The position numbers and the translations under genes were made by a program. The notes under the pieces were generated by a model. It was not told where the DNA came from and ran no database searches. It saw only the letters and a list, made by a program, of their open reading frames with translations. A DNA stretch of 64,000 nt from Chaenocephalus aceratus (Eukaryota > Chordata > Actinopteri > Perciformes > Channichthyidae): assembly GCA_023974075.1 (NCBI GenBank), contig JAMFTG010000069.1, positions 307,501 to 371,500 of the forward strand. Reading direction: 5' to 3'. Numbering within the stretch: position 1 is the first letter of the stretch; the number at the start of each line of letters is the position of its first letter. Shown here in pieces: positions 24,404 through 34,906 of this stretch.

Positions 24404-24789
24404 AAGAAGCCATATTATGCTCAGGTTCATATCAGTATTGGTGTCTCTCCTGGGACATGTCTCCATGCTTTAATGTCCAAAAGGTCTTTATTTTCCTCAT
24501 ACTGCCTGTGCTGCAGCTCCTCTTTTCACCCTCTGTCTGAAACCAGAGCCCAGTCTGCTCTGATTGGTCAGCTGGCCGGCTCTGTTGTGATTGGTCAAAC
24601 AGCTTAGAGATGTCCCGCCCCTTAGCCTATCACATACACAAGTGTTGGAGCGCTAGCCGATAGGATTAAGAGTGTTGGGAGAGAAACTACCTCTGGCAGG
24701 AATTTTGGATTTAGCCCTTGCAGACCATTTACATGCACTGAAACCGATATCAAACACTACAGGAAATGTAAAAGCATAACAGGGCCTCT
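24404..24789. mobile_element. TTAA-type non-autonomous element
   Basis: The right end GCATAACAGGGCCTCT followed by TTAA (790-793) is inverted at the left as AGAAGCCATATTATGC, preceded by CTAA, a one-base variant. The interior matches 3640-3965 and inverted 39720-39870. It is inserted within the dispersed repeat of 23714-24850. Confidence 0.7.
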
Positions 24790-24850
24790 TTAAACCTGCT
24801 CTTAGACGTGGAGAGGGTCTCTGCCTCCTGAACACAAACCTAAAGGCTGA

Positions 24851-25669
24851 TCCAGATTCAGATCACCGGCTCCTGTTCCTTATCAAAACAAACTGAACGG
24901 TAGAAGAAGGTGAAGAACACGTCGCTCCAGAGAGATCGCTCTGCTCTAACCTCTGATCTCCATCTGCAGTCAGCACGAAGGGTTACTGAACACCACTGGA
25001 GTGAGGACTTTGATCTGAGTGACTTGGCTTTGCTGCGTCCATATCCAACACCTTGTGCTCCGTCACTTCAATGCATCTCTCCGCCTCCTCCTCTCCTCTC
25101 CTCCTTTCCTTTGTGTGTCCCCTCTTCCCTTCCTCATATAGAGCTTTATGTTCTGCCTCAGCTGCTTTGAGACCTTGTGTTTCGGCTCTGAGCAGAATAT
25201 GAGATTGCCCGTCACACCCTCCATATGAACATGTGATGCATATGCATGTATGGAGAGTGGCAGAGTGAGAGATGGAGGGTTGGATGCCGGCCGGCTGTCT
25301 GCTTCAGAGACGGCCGCATATATCCATCATTTATGGAGGGAAACTCCTGCTCGGTAAGTCGTGTAAAAACTCACATTCCACATTTCTCCCCGGCTCCGGC
25401 TCGGAGAGATTTTCTTCCTCAAAGGTTCTTTGATGTACTTGAGGAATTTGTGCACAGTCACAGATAAGGGTGTGACTCGGCTGCATTCATGTGCAAAATA
25501 TGTTCAGCACCAGCGTCAAAGGTGCATCTGTTCCGGCTTTTGGGATTATATTTTAGGAGTTGCCAAAAAAAGGGTTTTAGAAGAAGACTCAAAATGGCAT
25601 TTGGACTATAGATATAGATATGTATCACAACTTTAAAAGATCTGTTTTCCATGACAATGCTAGCTAAAC
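24851..25669. other. Unassigned spacer
   Basis: Contains a CTCCTC-rich pyrimidine stretch at about 25078-25130. No exon, RNA gene or element end is recognised. Confidence 0.35.
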
Positions 25670-26939
25670 TTAAAGGGGACCTATCATGCAAAATGCACTT
25701 TTTTATGTATTTTATACATAAATATGTCCCCCCCCCCCGGTGTGTCGGGGATCTCACGCAGCGTCAGAAAATAAAACCCTCTCTCTTTTCCTCCGTACCC
25801 AAATCTTTTCAAAACGGGTGTACAACGAGCGGATACAGATTCCATCCGAACTGACGTCAAATCGGCAGCGGACCCACAGAGAGTTGCTATCAGAAACAAT
25901 GCCTGACGTGTTTTGGACGTAATCTCGTCTTTGTTTACATTAGCAAGCCTCGCTAACACTCAGAGCTAACCTGTACTGGAGAGAGCACGTGTTTAAAAAG
26001 CAGGAAATAAAGAAAGAACTCACTTTGTGATAAACCCGCAAGAGAAAAAGCTTTTGAGCTCCATACTGTTTCAGAAATAATCCTTGATGTGGTTTAGAAC
26101 AGGATGGCGTTTTATCACAGCAGAATTTAACTTTATCTCCGGTAGAATTCTGATCAGGCATTAGCTCCGCCTCCCCTTTTTATTTTTGTCAAGCTAAGGA
26201 CCCAAAATCTGCGTTTCTCTAACAGGGTTGCAAAAGAGAGGTATGAGCATGAGACATGGCTACAATGGGGGTACTTCTGCAAGTACCAGGTGGGAAGCGT
26301 TTAAGGCTTATATTAGGGGTCGGATTATTAACTTTTCGAGCTCCAAATCTAAAAAAGCCAAACAAAAAATAGTATTATTAGAGTCCAAAATTAAAGCCAT
26401 GGAAAACAGCTATTTTAGAACTCCCTGTCCTAAATTACACCAATAATTGTTACTATTAAGAGCACAATATAATGAAATGTCAGCCTCTAAAGCAGCAGCT
26501 AACTTACTGAAGCTTAAACAATCCATCTTTGATCAAGGGGAAAAGTCAGGTAACATCCTGGCATGGCGTATCAAACAACTTCACATTGAAAGAACTATCA
26601 CCGTGCTGAATAACGACAAGGGGGAGACCGTTGCAGACCCTGTGGCAATACATGGGGCTTTCAGGGATTATTATGAAAGGTTATACAGCTCTGAAATAGA
26701 AGAGGGCTCCAGAGTCCATTCTTAGATAGCTTCACGATTCCCAAATTATCGGATGAGGAAAGTTTGAAATGTATTGTCTTTGGAGGAGATCTCCGAGGCA
26801 GTGAAGAGCATGAAATCGGGGAAAGCAGCAGGACCGGATGGCCTGCCCATTGATGTCTATACAAAATTTGAAGCGAAATTAAAGGCACCCCTTTTGAAAA
26901 TGTTTATTGAATCCAATCAAAATGGAATACTTGATGGAT

Positions 26940-27160
26940 GGATTTTTATTAATCCCCGTGGGGAAATGGTTTCTCTGCATTTGACCCATCCTAGTGTTAG
27001 GAGCAGTGTGCTGCCATTTTGAACGGCACTTGCCGGGGAGCAGTGTGGGGTACGGTGCCTTGCTCAGGGACACCTCGGTAGCACCTGGTCTTGCCGGGAC
27101 TTGAACTGGTGACCTTCCAGTTGCCAAGCCAAGTCCTTATCGACTTCGCCACCACCGCCC
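26940..27160 (-). mobile_element. tRNA-derived SINE inside the LINE
   Basis: On the minus strand it reads TGGCGAAGTCGATAAGG (A-box-like), then AGTTCAAGTCCCGGC (B-box-like), a body with GGTGTCCCTGAGCAAGGC, and an end at GGGATTAATAAAAA. The A-to-B spacing suits a tRNA-type polymerase III promoter. It splits the LINE between two RT blocks. A second, internally deleted copy is at 28049-28210. Confidence 0.7.
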
Positions 27161-27336
27161 ACTTCCTCCCACCCTGAGAGGGGCGCTGATCACACTCCTG
27201 CCGAAACATGGGAAATCAAATGACAAGTGTGAAAACATGCGTCCTATAAGCCTCCTAAACTCCGACTGGAAGATACTTTGTAAGATCTTGGCAAGAGACT
27301 GGAAGGCCTGCTGCCGGAAATTATAAAAGAGGATCA

Positions 27337-27420
27337 AAATGGCTTCATAATAATAATAATAGCTTTGATTTATATAGCGCCTTTCAAGGGACCCAAGGTC
27401 GCTTTACAAGTAATAGGGCA
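27337..27420 (-). mobile_element. Short dispersed tail element in the LINE
   Basis: Inverted copy of the 22601-22665 word set (GCGCCTTTCAAGGGACCCAA with (AAT)n). It interrupts the LINE just before its YADD box. Confidence 0.5.
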
Positions 27421-28048
27421 AAAACAAACATAACATCGAATAGCTCTTTACGCTGACGACGTGATTCTCTTCCTTAGAAATCTGGAGAACTCTATACCGG
27501 CTCTTATGGATCTGATTAAAGGGTTACAAATATATCGGGTTACAAAGTAAATAATTCAAAATCCTCCATCATGCTCCTTAACTCGGAGGAAAGGTCTAAC
27601 CCACCCAAACATGCTGGCCATTTTAGAACGGTAAATACTTACTTGGGTATTCAGATTGTCCCCAAATTGGAAGATATTGTGAACTCTAACTATAATCCGA
27701 CTATCGAGTCAATTTCCAAATCAGTTGACAGATGGTCAAACCTGCCGATCTCTGGGTAGAATTAATATGCTCAAGATGAATGTTCTGCCCAAGCTGTTAT
27801 ATTTATTTCAAAACATCCCCCTGCCACCCTACCAGATTTTTTTCCTAGAATGAAGAAAATGTTTAGTAATTTAATTATATATGGAATAACAGACGCCCCA
27901 GGCTCCGTTTGTCTCTCTTGTACCTGCCTTATGATAGAGGAGGATGACAGTTCCCGAACATGTTGTGGTACTACTGGGCAGCTGAGCTGAGAACATTGAT
28001 GTTTTACTAGAGGAGAGGCCTCCGGCGTGGAGGGATGTTGAGTCTTGG

Positions 28049-28210
28049 GCGGTGTTGGCGAAGTCGATAGGGTCTTGGCTTGGCAACTGGAAGGTCACCA
28101 GTTCCCCACACTGCTCCCCGGGCGCCGTTCAAAATGGCAGCCCACTGCTCCTAACACTAGGATGGGTCGAATGCAGAGAAACTATTTCCCCACAGGGATT
28201 AATAAAAGTC
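28049..28210 (+). mobile_element. tRNA-derived SINE, internally deleted copy
   Basis: Starts GGTGTTGGCGAAGTCGATAG, keeps CTGGAAGGTCACCAGTTC, then jumps directly to CCCCACACTGCTCCCC, lacking about 55 bp present in the 26940-27160 copy. It ends GGGATTAATAAAAG. It is in the opposite orientation to that copy, in the same LINE. Confidence 0.7.
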
Positions 28211-28689
28211 CATCTTAATCTTGCTCCGTAAAGCTCCCACTTCCCACTTATCTATATTCTGACTACCCTAAAAACCTTAAAAAAACTACACTTAACCCTA
28301 TAGTTAAAAATATGATTGGTGAAGGAACCTTCTTCTCTCTCCTGGTTCAGCCCGATCTGGGGAAAAACTCTCTTTGCGCCATGCCGATGGAGGTTTTAGA
28401 CTATGGGCTGAAAAGGGGGTGGGACAGTTAAAAGACATGTTTGGAAGTGATAATGGGAAGTTTTTCTCATTTGAGGAACTTGTCAGTAAATACGATATCT
28501 CTCGTACACATTTTTTTAAATATTTGCAACGTAGGAGCTTTGTCGGAGCGAACCAGGACCGACTCATGCTGGCCCCGCCTCTGTCCATATTGGAGAACGT
28601 TTTAATTAAAAACCCCTTTGGGAAGGGCATCATATCTGAACTCTATGATCTCCTGCTGGCGTTCTCCTCAGAATCCTGGAACTCTAGAC

Positions 28690-29458
28690 CAGGGGTTGCG
28701 CACAAAGGGGGGGGGGGGGGGCGCAACAGCGGTAATTAAAGTTTAAAAGTCTCAAAATGCTACAACTGCTGTCACAAACTAGATGAATGTGAAGTATTGT
28801 GTTAAAGGAGGATTAAGGCGTAATCAAGGAGCACTATTGGAGTGACTTTGATGGTTATTGGACTCAGGATTAACTCATTTGGATTCCCGCTGTATGAAGA
28901 AATTAAAGGACGGCGGAAGTGGAAACAATTCACAAAGGGATTAAACTGTTTAAAACACACGCTCAAAGTAAACCGGATTTTGAGGATGTGGTTATGTGGA
29001 TTCAAAAGTCGTAAATAATCAAAATGGAGGAGACCGATCTGATCGGAGCAACTGTGACAAATAATCCAACTGAAACGGCATGGACAATGACTGTTTTAAA
29101 AATGCGCTTATCCAGAAAAGCCTGGTTTGGACACTTTACGGGCAGAAGAAACATTTCTATTAAAGAAAGAATTATACATTTCTGTCTTGTTATGCCTTTA
29201 ATACTAAGTTGAATTTTTATTAAAATAAATTAGTCAATTATTTGTTATATTTTATTGTAATGTAGAGACAAGGCTTTTAGTGACAATCATGTATTGCCTT
29301 ACAATTATATGTAAAAAAAAAAAAGTCTAAATATGATATTTGGCCTCAAATCATCTGAGGCCTGGCGCCCCCCCCCTGCGATCTGTGGCGCCCCCCCCCT
29401 GCGATCTGTGGCGCCCCCCCCCTGCGATCTGTGGCGCCCCCCAGGTTGAGAACCACTG
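28690..29458. mobile_element. hAT non-autonomous element inserted in the LINE
   Basis: Begins CAGGGGTTGCGCAC and ends GGTTGAGAACCACTG. A perfect 8-bp duplication CTCTAGAC lies at 28682-28689 and 29459-29466. Near its right end are three tandem ~25-bp units (29362-29440) of the type CCCTGCGATCTGTGGCGC. The LINE frame resumes after it. Confidence 0.85.
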
Positions 29459-30354
29459 CTCTAGACTCAATGCCTGGAAAAATGACTTACAGGAAGATCT
29501 AACATTGGAACAGTGGAGCACAGCTTGTAAGGCGGCCCAAACACAGACGGGTAATACGCGTCTAAAACCAGAAAAACTGAATAAATGTAACGCTAATATC
29601 CCAGACACGTGCACCAGATGTGGGGAAGGAAAAGGCACACTGTTCCATTGTCTGGTTATGTCCAAGAATAAAGGAATTCTGGGAAGAGGTTAGGGTAACA
29701 GTACAGAATATTTTAATGATCAGCTTAAAGCTAGAACCAAAAATGTTCCTACTTGGCCTATATCCGGATGGACATAACATACAACGTTATGAACAAGGAA
29801 ACAGTTGGGCAGACCTAGTACTGCACAGTGGTTTAGGGAACTTTCTTTATGTCTGCCTTTAGAAAAAATCACTTACATTCTCAAAGACAAACAAGAACTG
29901 TTCCAGAAGGTCTGGGGACGTTGTATACAGTATACCAAGAACAACGACCTATCTCAATTTCTGAACGAACCTGGGGCAGGATAATGCGATAATGCGATAA
30001 TATGTTAAAATGTAAATGACTGATATCCTCTTTAGAAATACGGTCCTATTGCTGGAAAACTGGATGGTTGCCGATGTATTAGAGTGCCCTTGTTGTATGT
30101 ACCAATTTAATTTAGTGTTGTTATTGTTTCTTTAAAGTAAAGTAGTTGTCCTGTGTATATATGTATTGCTTTTGGCTCTATGTCTTCGTCCTATGGATGT
30201 GATTTTTTGTAAGCTGAAAATCAATAAACATATTGATAAAAAAAACAATGGGTGAACTGTTTGGTATTGTAAGCAAAAAACTTCACAGACATGTTTTGTA
30301 TAGGTATGGCCCTACAATATATGTTTCCAATATAGCATAACAGGTCCACTTTAA

Positions 30355-30903
30355 ACTATGGATGCTACTTCTTCAAATCATTATGATTTTAGATGTTTGT
30401 CCCTTCTTGCACTATTTTTTATTTGTATTTTATTTATTATGTTGCATCGTTGGAGGAGCCTGTGACCTAAGATGTCATTTCTACACCGTAGCTTAAATGA
30501 ATAAAACCTTTGAATCTTGATATGTTATGATATATTTACTTAACGGAGCTTTTTCACTTGACTGTCTTGATTTTCTGTCCTGTCCTTAGTTTCCCTGATT
30601 TATTTTTTAATACATTTTCCCCCTGTGTCTTTTCTTGTTTTACTTCCTGTCTTTTTGTTTCCCACCTTTGTGATTGTCTCATTGTGTTCACCTGCTGCCC
30701 TCTCCAGCTGTGTATTGTCTTGTGTGTGTATACATGTCTGTCGTTCATTGTGTTCTTTGTCAGTTCGTCATCTGTTTCCTTGGTGTGATTTCAGTCTGTC
30801 GTAGTTCCTGGTTTCCTGTCCTCGTCTGGAGTTTCCTCATTTGCCTTCCTGTGTTCTCCAAGTCTTCCCAGTTTGATCCTCGTTTTGCCACTGTCCTACT
30901 TTA
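30355..30903. other. Unassigned spacer
   Basis: T-rich sequence with an AATAAA near 30498 that is not linked to any visible gene. Open frames at 30554-30904 are pyrimidine-rich and have no recognisable domain. Confidence 0.35.
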
Positions 30904-31484
30904 GTCGCTTTCACACCGAGTACTTTCCCCAGGAATAGTCCCCGGAACTTTTCCCCTGGAACTATCTAGTAAATCGCGTTCACACCGGAATAAGTTCCCT
31001 GTGGGAATATTACGGAAATGAAGCCGCTGACGTCGCTTCTTCTTCTTCTGCTTTGGGTTTACTGGCAGGCCGCAAACCACTTCACGTTGTATCCTGCCGC
31101 CCGAAGCCCCGGGTAAATCGCCAGAACGCCGACACCTCCTCATCTCCACCGATCCCACATTTTATTTGTGTTGTCATAAGTTAGTCTCTCTGCGTTTCTG
31201 CGCTGGGCTAATGCTAATGCTAATAATGCTAATGCTAATAATGCTAATGCGAGGAAATAAAATGGCGGCTTCACAAACACTTTTCAGAGTTTTAGGAGGC
31301 GTGGTTTGCAATCCGCCCAGCCAATCAGAAATACCTTTTTCTCCCCAGGAAAGTCCCTGCTCTCTAGCAGGCACTAAAAAGGGGTGGAAAGGTTCCCGAA
31401 GAAAACTATATTTTTGGTGTGAATGCAACGTCTCAGGAACTATCGGAACTATTTCTGGGGAAAGTACTCCGGTGTGAAAGCGCC
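30904..31484 (-). mobile_element. PIF/Harbinger deletion derivative, copy 2
   Basis: Ends GTCGCTTTCACACCGAGTAC and GTACTCCGGTGTGAAAGCGC are inverted. On the minus strand from 31177 a short frame starts ATGACAACACAAATAAAATG and reads MTT, then GDEEVSAFWRFT after decay. This is the same start as the Myb-like gene at 39391 (MTTRTTTPERWNDEEVSALL). It also holds (GCTAAT)n at about 31205-31250. It is therefore an internally deleted copy of the coding Harbinger. Confidence 0.75.
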
Positions 31485-32123
31485 TCTTGCATGCTCCTTC
31501 AGTTCTTTAGTTTTTGTACCAGCTTTAATGAAATGAAGCTCGCTTTTGTTTATACTTTAACAGCTGCCTCCCTTCTTTTATTCTGCTTTTGGTTCCTGAT
31601 TTCCTTCGTGACACTTTCTTCCTATTTTAACAACATTAAGTAGCTTTTAACCAAGACTATTACTCTAATCGTTTCAGCGCTAAATGAAATATTTCTACAT
31701 ATTTCTTAGCCTCAATGACCGCACCCTCAAGTGAGATATCTGAAAACATGTTATGCCACCTGAACAGGAAGTTCCCCAACTAGAACAAAACACTAAAAGA
31801 TGGAGGAAAAGGTATGTTAGGGTAAAGAGGAAGAGCACTGGTGCGGTCAGTGGCCTGGAGTGGAAAAGGAATTACCATAAGGTGTAAGAAGTGATACAAT
31901 AAGGGCTATTTTCAGCTGCATCATGTACTTTGGCAACATTGCGTGGCGATAACATTACGACACAGACGTGGAAGAAAGCTTCAGATATTTTAAAAATAAA
32001 ACCCGGAGAGGCACAAGCCCAATCTTCAAGGCTGTTTATGTTTTGTAAACGGAAGCTTAATGAGCATAGACCTTCCAAACACCGGCTACTAATTCCAGCA
32101 GCAAGTGTGTGAAGGTATGCATG

Positions 32124-32161
<38 letters not shown>

Positions 32162-32460
32162 AGCAGGGGAACTCAGCGTGAGGCCAAATAAATCATCTCT
32201 ATCCCCTCCGAACATCTTCAGTTTAGTTGTATTTTTCCTGTGGAACAAAAGAGGTGTCACTCTAATGGATGATGTTTACTTGAGTGAGATGGGAAACTAG
32301 CTGTGGTGAAGTTCCCATAACGTGTGGCTGTTGAATGTTCTCCCTCGGACCTCCTGCCTGCCACGTCAACCTTTCAACCTTTCCAAATGTCACCCTGAGC
32401 CCATTAGGCAGAAACAAACCACCTCACCATCTAAAATTAGTGTTAACACATCCCTGGTGT
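31485..32460. other. Unassigned spacer with short (CA)n
   Basis: A (CA)n of about 26 bp lies at 32126-32151. No exon with good splice sites or protein similarity is seen. Confidence 0.35.
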
Positions 32461-32483
32461 ACACACATGCACACACACACACG

Positions 32484-32565
<82 letters not shown>

Positions 32566-32636
32566 GGTCTGCAGGTCACACTTGAAAAATAGATCTTTTG
32601 ATCTCAAGGGGCTCTCACCTGGTTAAATAAAGGCTA

Positions 32637-32700
<64 letters not shown>

Positions 32701-32929
32701 ATGTATACATCACTTCAGGGGACATTACATTGACTTACATGCATTTCCTGGAGACTTATCCTAACCTTAACCATAACCAACACATGCCTAACCCTAACCC
32801 TAACCAAGTCTTCACCCTAAAATTAATGATCCCCCTTATGGGGACCTCCAATTTGTCCCCATAAGGGAGGTGAGTCCCCACACGTGACTGTAAACAGATA
32901 TAGGTCCCCACAAGTATAGTAATGCTAGG

Positions 32930-33014
<85 letters not shown>
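32461..33014. repeat. Cluster of three (CA)n tracts around an interspersed repeat
   Basis: (CA)n at 32461-32562, 32640-32699 and 32931-33014. The segment 32700-32930 between the last two has CCTAACCCTAACCCTAACC and two inverted GTCCCCATAAGGG/CCCTTATGGGGAC arms. A similar CA-adjacent, CCTAACC-rich segment is at 44598-44850. It is probably one repeat family carrying its own CA tail. No gene. Confidence 0.75.
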
Positions 33015-33017
<3 letters not shown>

Positions 33018-33391
33018 TAATTACCGTTCTGTTATGAGTCATGCAGTTCGATTAGAATCATGCAATAGGGTTAATCACAGTAATCACACGTTTAAAATTA
33101 TCATGGCTATTATGTGTCTCTTTTCTTTCTTGATTCTCCGTCAAAGCGTCTTTGAGTTTCATGAAAAGCGCTATAAATCCCATGTATTATTATTATTATG
33201 GCAAATTGTATAATGGGGGGAGCTCAAAGAAATACACAGTTTGTGTTGTAATAAAGAAATGCATGACAAACTGGTGACAGCAATGAATACCACAACCAAT
33301 CAGAGGTGGTAGAAGTACTCAGATCGTGTACTTGAGTAAAAGTAGAAGTACTCAGATCTTGTACTTGAGTAAAAGTAGAAGTACTCAGATC

Positions 33392-33642
33392 TTAAGATAA
33401 GATGTACTTTATTGATCCCAATTTGGGAGATGTTTGCGTTGCAGCAGCATAAAAAGAAGGCATCGTACATCAGAGAAATTAAGAGTGGAAATAAACAATT
33501 CTAAAATGTAAAAACACCTCAAAATAGAAATAAAACAGTGATACAACATTTGAAAATAAACATATTGAAATACCAATTAACTGTAAGCAAAATATAAAGC
33601 AGGATATTATATACATTAAGTGTGTGAGGAATGGAATATGAA
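33392..33642. mobile_element. Insertion inside the 33-bp minisatellite
   Basis: About 250 bp beginning AAGATAAGATGTACTTTATT breaks the array. The start resembles a widespread fish repeat end (TACTTTATTGATCCC). The family is not resolved. Confidence 0.5.
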
Positions 33643-34518
33643 ATTCACTTGAGTAAAAGTAGAAGTACTCAGATATTGTACTTGAGACAAGTAGAAGTAC
33701 TCAGATCTTGTACTTGAGTAAAAGTAGAAGTACTCAGATCTTGTACTTGAGTAAAAGTAGAAGTACTCAGATCTTGTACTTGAGTAAAAGTAGAAGTACT
33801 CAGATCTTGTACTTGAGAAGAGGAGAAGTACTCAGATCTAGTACTTGAGTAAAAGTAGAAGTACTCAGATCTTGTACTTGAGTAAAAGTAGAAGTACTTA
33901 GATCTTGTACTTGAGAAGAGTAGAAGTACTAAGATCTAGTACTTGAGTAAAAGTAGAAGTACTCAGATCTTGTACTTGAGAAGAGTAGAAGTACTCAGAT
34001 CTAGTACTTGAGTAAAAGTAGAAGTACTCAGATCTAGTACTTGAGTAAAAGTAGAAGTACTCAGATCTTGTACTTGAGTAAAAGTAGAAGTACTCAGATC
34101 TTGTACTTGAGAAGAGTAGAAGTACTCAGATCTTGTACTTGAGTAAAAGTAGAAGTACTCAGATCTTGTACTTGAGTAAAAGTAGAAGTACTCAGATCTT
34201 GTACTTGAGAAGAGTAGAAGTACTCAGATCTAGTACTTGAGTAAAAGTAGAAGTACTCAGATCTTGTACTTGAGAAGAGTAGAAGTACTCAAATCGTGTA
34301 CTTGAGAAGAGTAGAAGTACTAAGATCTAGTACTTGAGTAAAAGTAGAAGTACTCAGATCTTGTACTTGAGTAAAAGTAGAAGTACTCAGATCTTGTACT
34401 TGAGTAAAAGTAGAAGTACTCAGATCTAGTACTTGAGTAAAAGTAGAAGTACTCAGATCTTGTACTTGAGTAAAAGTAGAAGTACTCAGATCTTGTACTT
34501 GAGTAAAAGTAGAAGTAC
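33643..34518. repeat. 33-bp minisatellite, ~26 units (plus ~2.5 units at 33309-33391)
   Basis: The unit contains GTAGAAGTACTCAGATCTTG then TACTTGAGTAAAA. Two variant classes alternate: TTGAGTAAAAG and TTGAGAAGAG, and CTTGTAC and CTAGTAC. As 33 bp is 11 codons, a minus-strand open frame (STFTQVQDL repeats) runs through part of it. It is not a gene. Confidence 0.95.
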
Positions 34519-34906
34519 CAGAGAGGAATACTCTGTTACAGTAATAGTCCTGCATTCAAAAGGTTACTCAGATAAAAGTAGAAAAGTATTGGCATCCAAA
34601 TATACTTAAAGTACTTCCTGTTGGAGAGTTCAATAGCTTCCTGTCGGGGGGTTTAATAACTCGCTCTCCCCAATAGTTAATGGTGATAATAGTTAATGTC
34701 AGGAAAAACAAAAATAAATGAAATACACAATAAATGTATCCTATGTCTCTCAGTGAGTGACATCACATCGAGACAGGGAGGATTCAGTCTACAGACTGCT
34801 GCCACCTACTGGTCATCTGCACTCACTGCAACACTAAGGATGAATTAAAGTGTGGGTGTGTGTGTGTATGTGTCACACCTGTCTCCCTGAGGGGGTCATT
34901 TGTTAA

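Larger units (their letters stand above)
23714..24850 (+). repeat. Long dispersed repeat, copy 2, with two insertions
   Basis: Word order matches 20786-21600: TTTATTTAGCCCAATG, ACCCTCTGTCCTT, ATGGACAGACGTG, CTCCTGAACACAAACC. It is interrupted by a Harbinger-like MITE (23800-24133) and a TTAA element (24404-24789), which makes it older than both. Confidence 0.7.
26230..30245 (+). pseudogene. Tx1/L1-like LINE ORF2 remnant
   Basis: Broken frames in order give GRIINFSSSKSKKAKQK (linker), DPVAIHGAFRDYYERLY, MKSGKAAGPDGLPIDVY (RT), [18 protein letters not shown] (RT), LYADDVILFLRN (RT catalytic box), then a C-terminal zinc-knuckle-like CTRCGEGKGTLFHCL and the CPRIKEFWEEV region. The element ends in AATAAACATATTGATAAAAA. 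The endonuclease is missing (5' truncation), and many stops, frameshifts and four insertions disrupt it. It is the passenger inside the TTAA element. It is not a host gene. Confidence 0.85.
25674..30350 (+). mobile_element. TTAA element split by a LINE
   Basis: The left end AGGGGACCTATCATGC follows TTAA (25670-25673). The right end GCATAACAGGTCCACT is followed by TTAA (30351-30354). The left ~550 bp shares TCACGCAGCGTCAGAAAATA-type words with the element at 45234-45771. About 4 kb of LINE sequence separates the two parts, so the original element was roughly 650 bp. Confidence 0.75.
33301..34615. mobile_element. hAT-like element carrying a 33-bp minisatellite
   Basis: Begins CAGAGGTGGTAGAAGTACTC, like the end of the hAT at 58768-59912 (CAGAGGTGGGAAGTAGG inverted). 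The right terminal repeat is not found, so it is probably truncated near 34615. It contains the minisatellite (33309-34518), itself interrupted by an insertion at 33392-33642. Confidence 0.55.

Noticed and set aside
34289..34555. 88-codon minus-strand frame with STFTQVQDL repeats
   Set aside because: The 33-bp minisatellite equals 11 codons; a repeat artefact.
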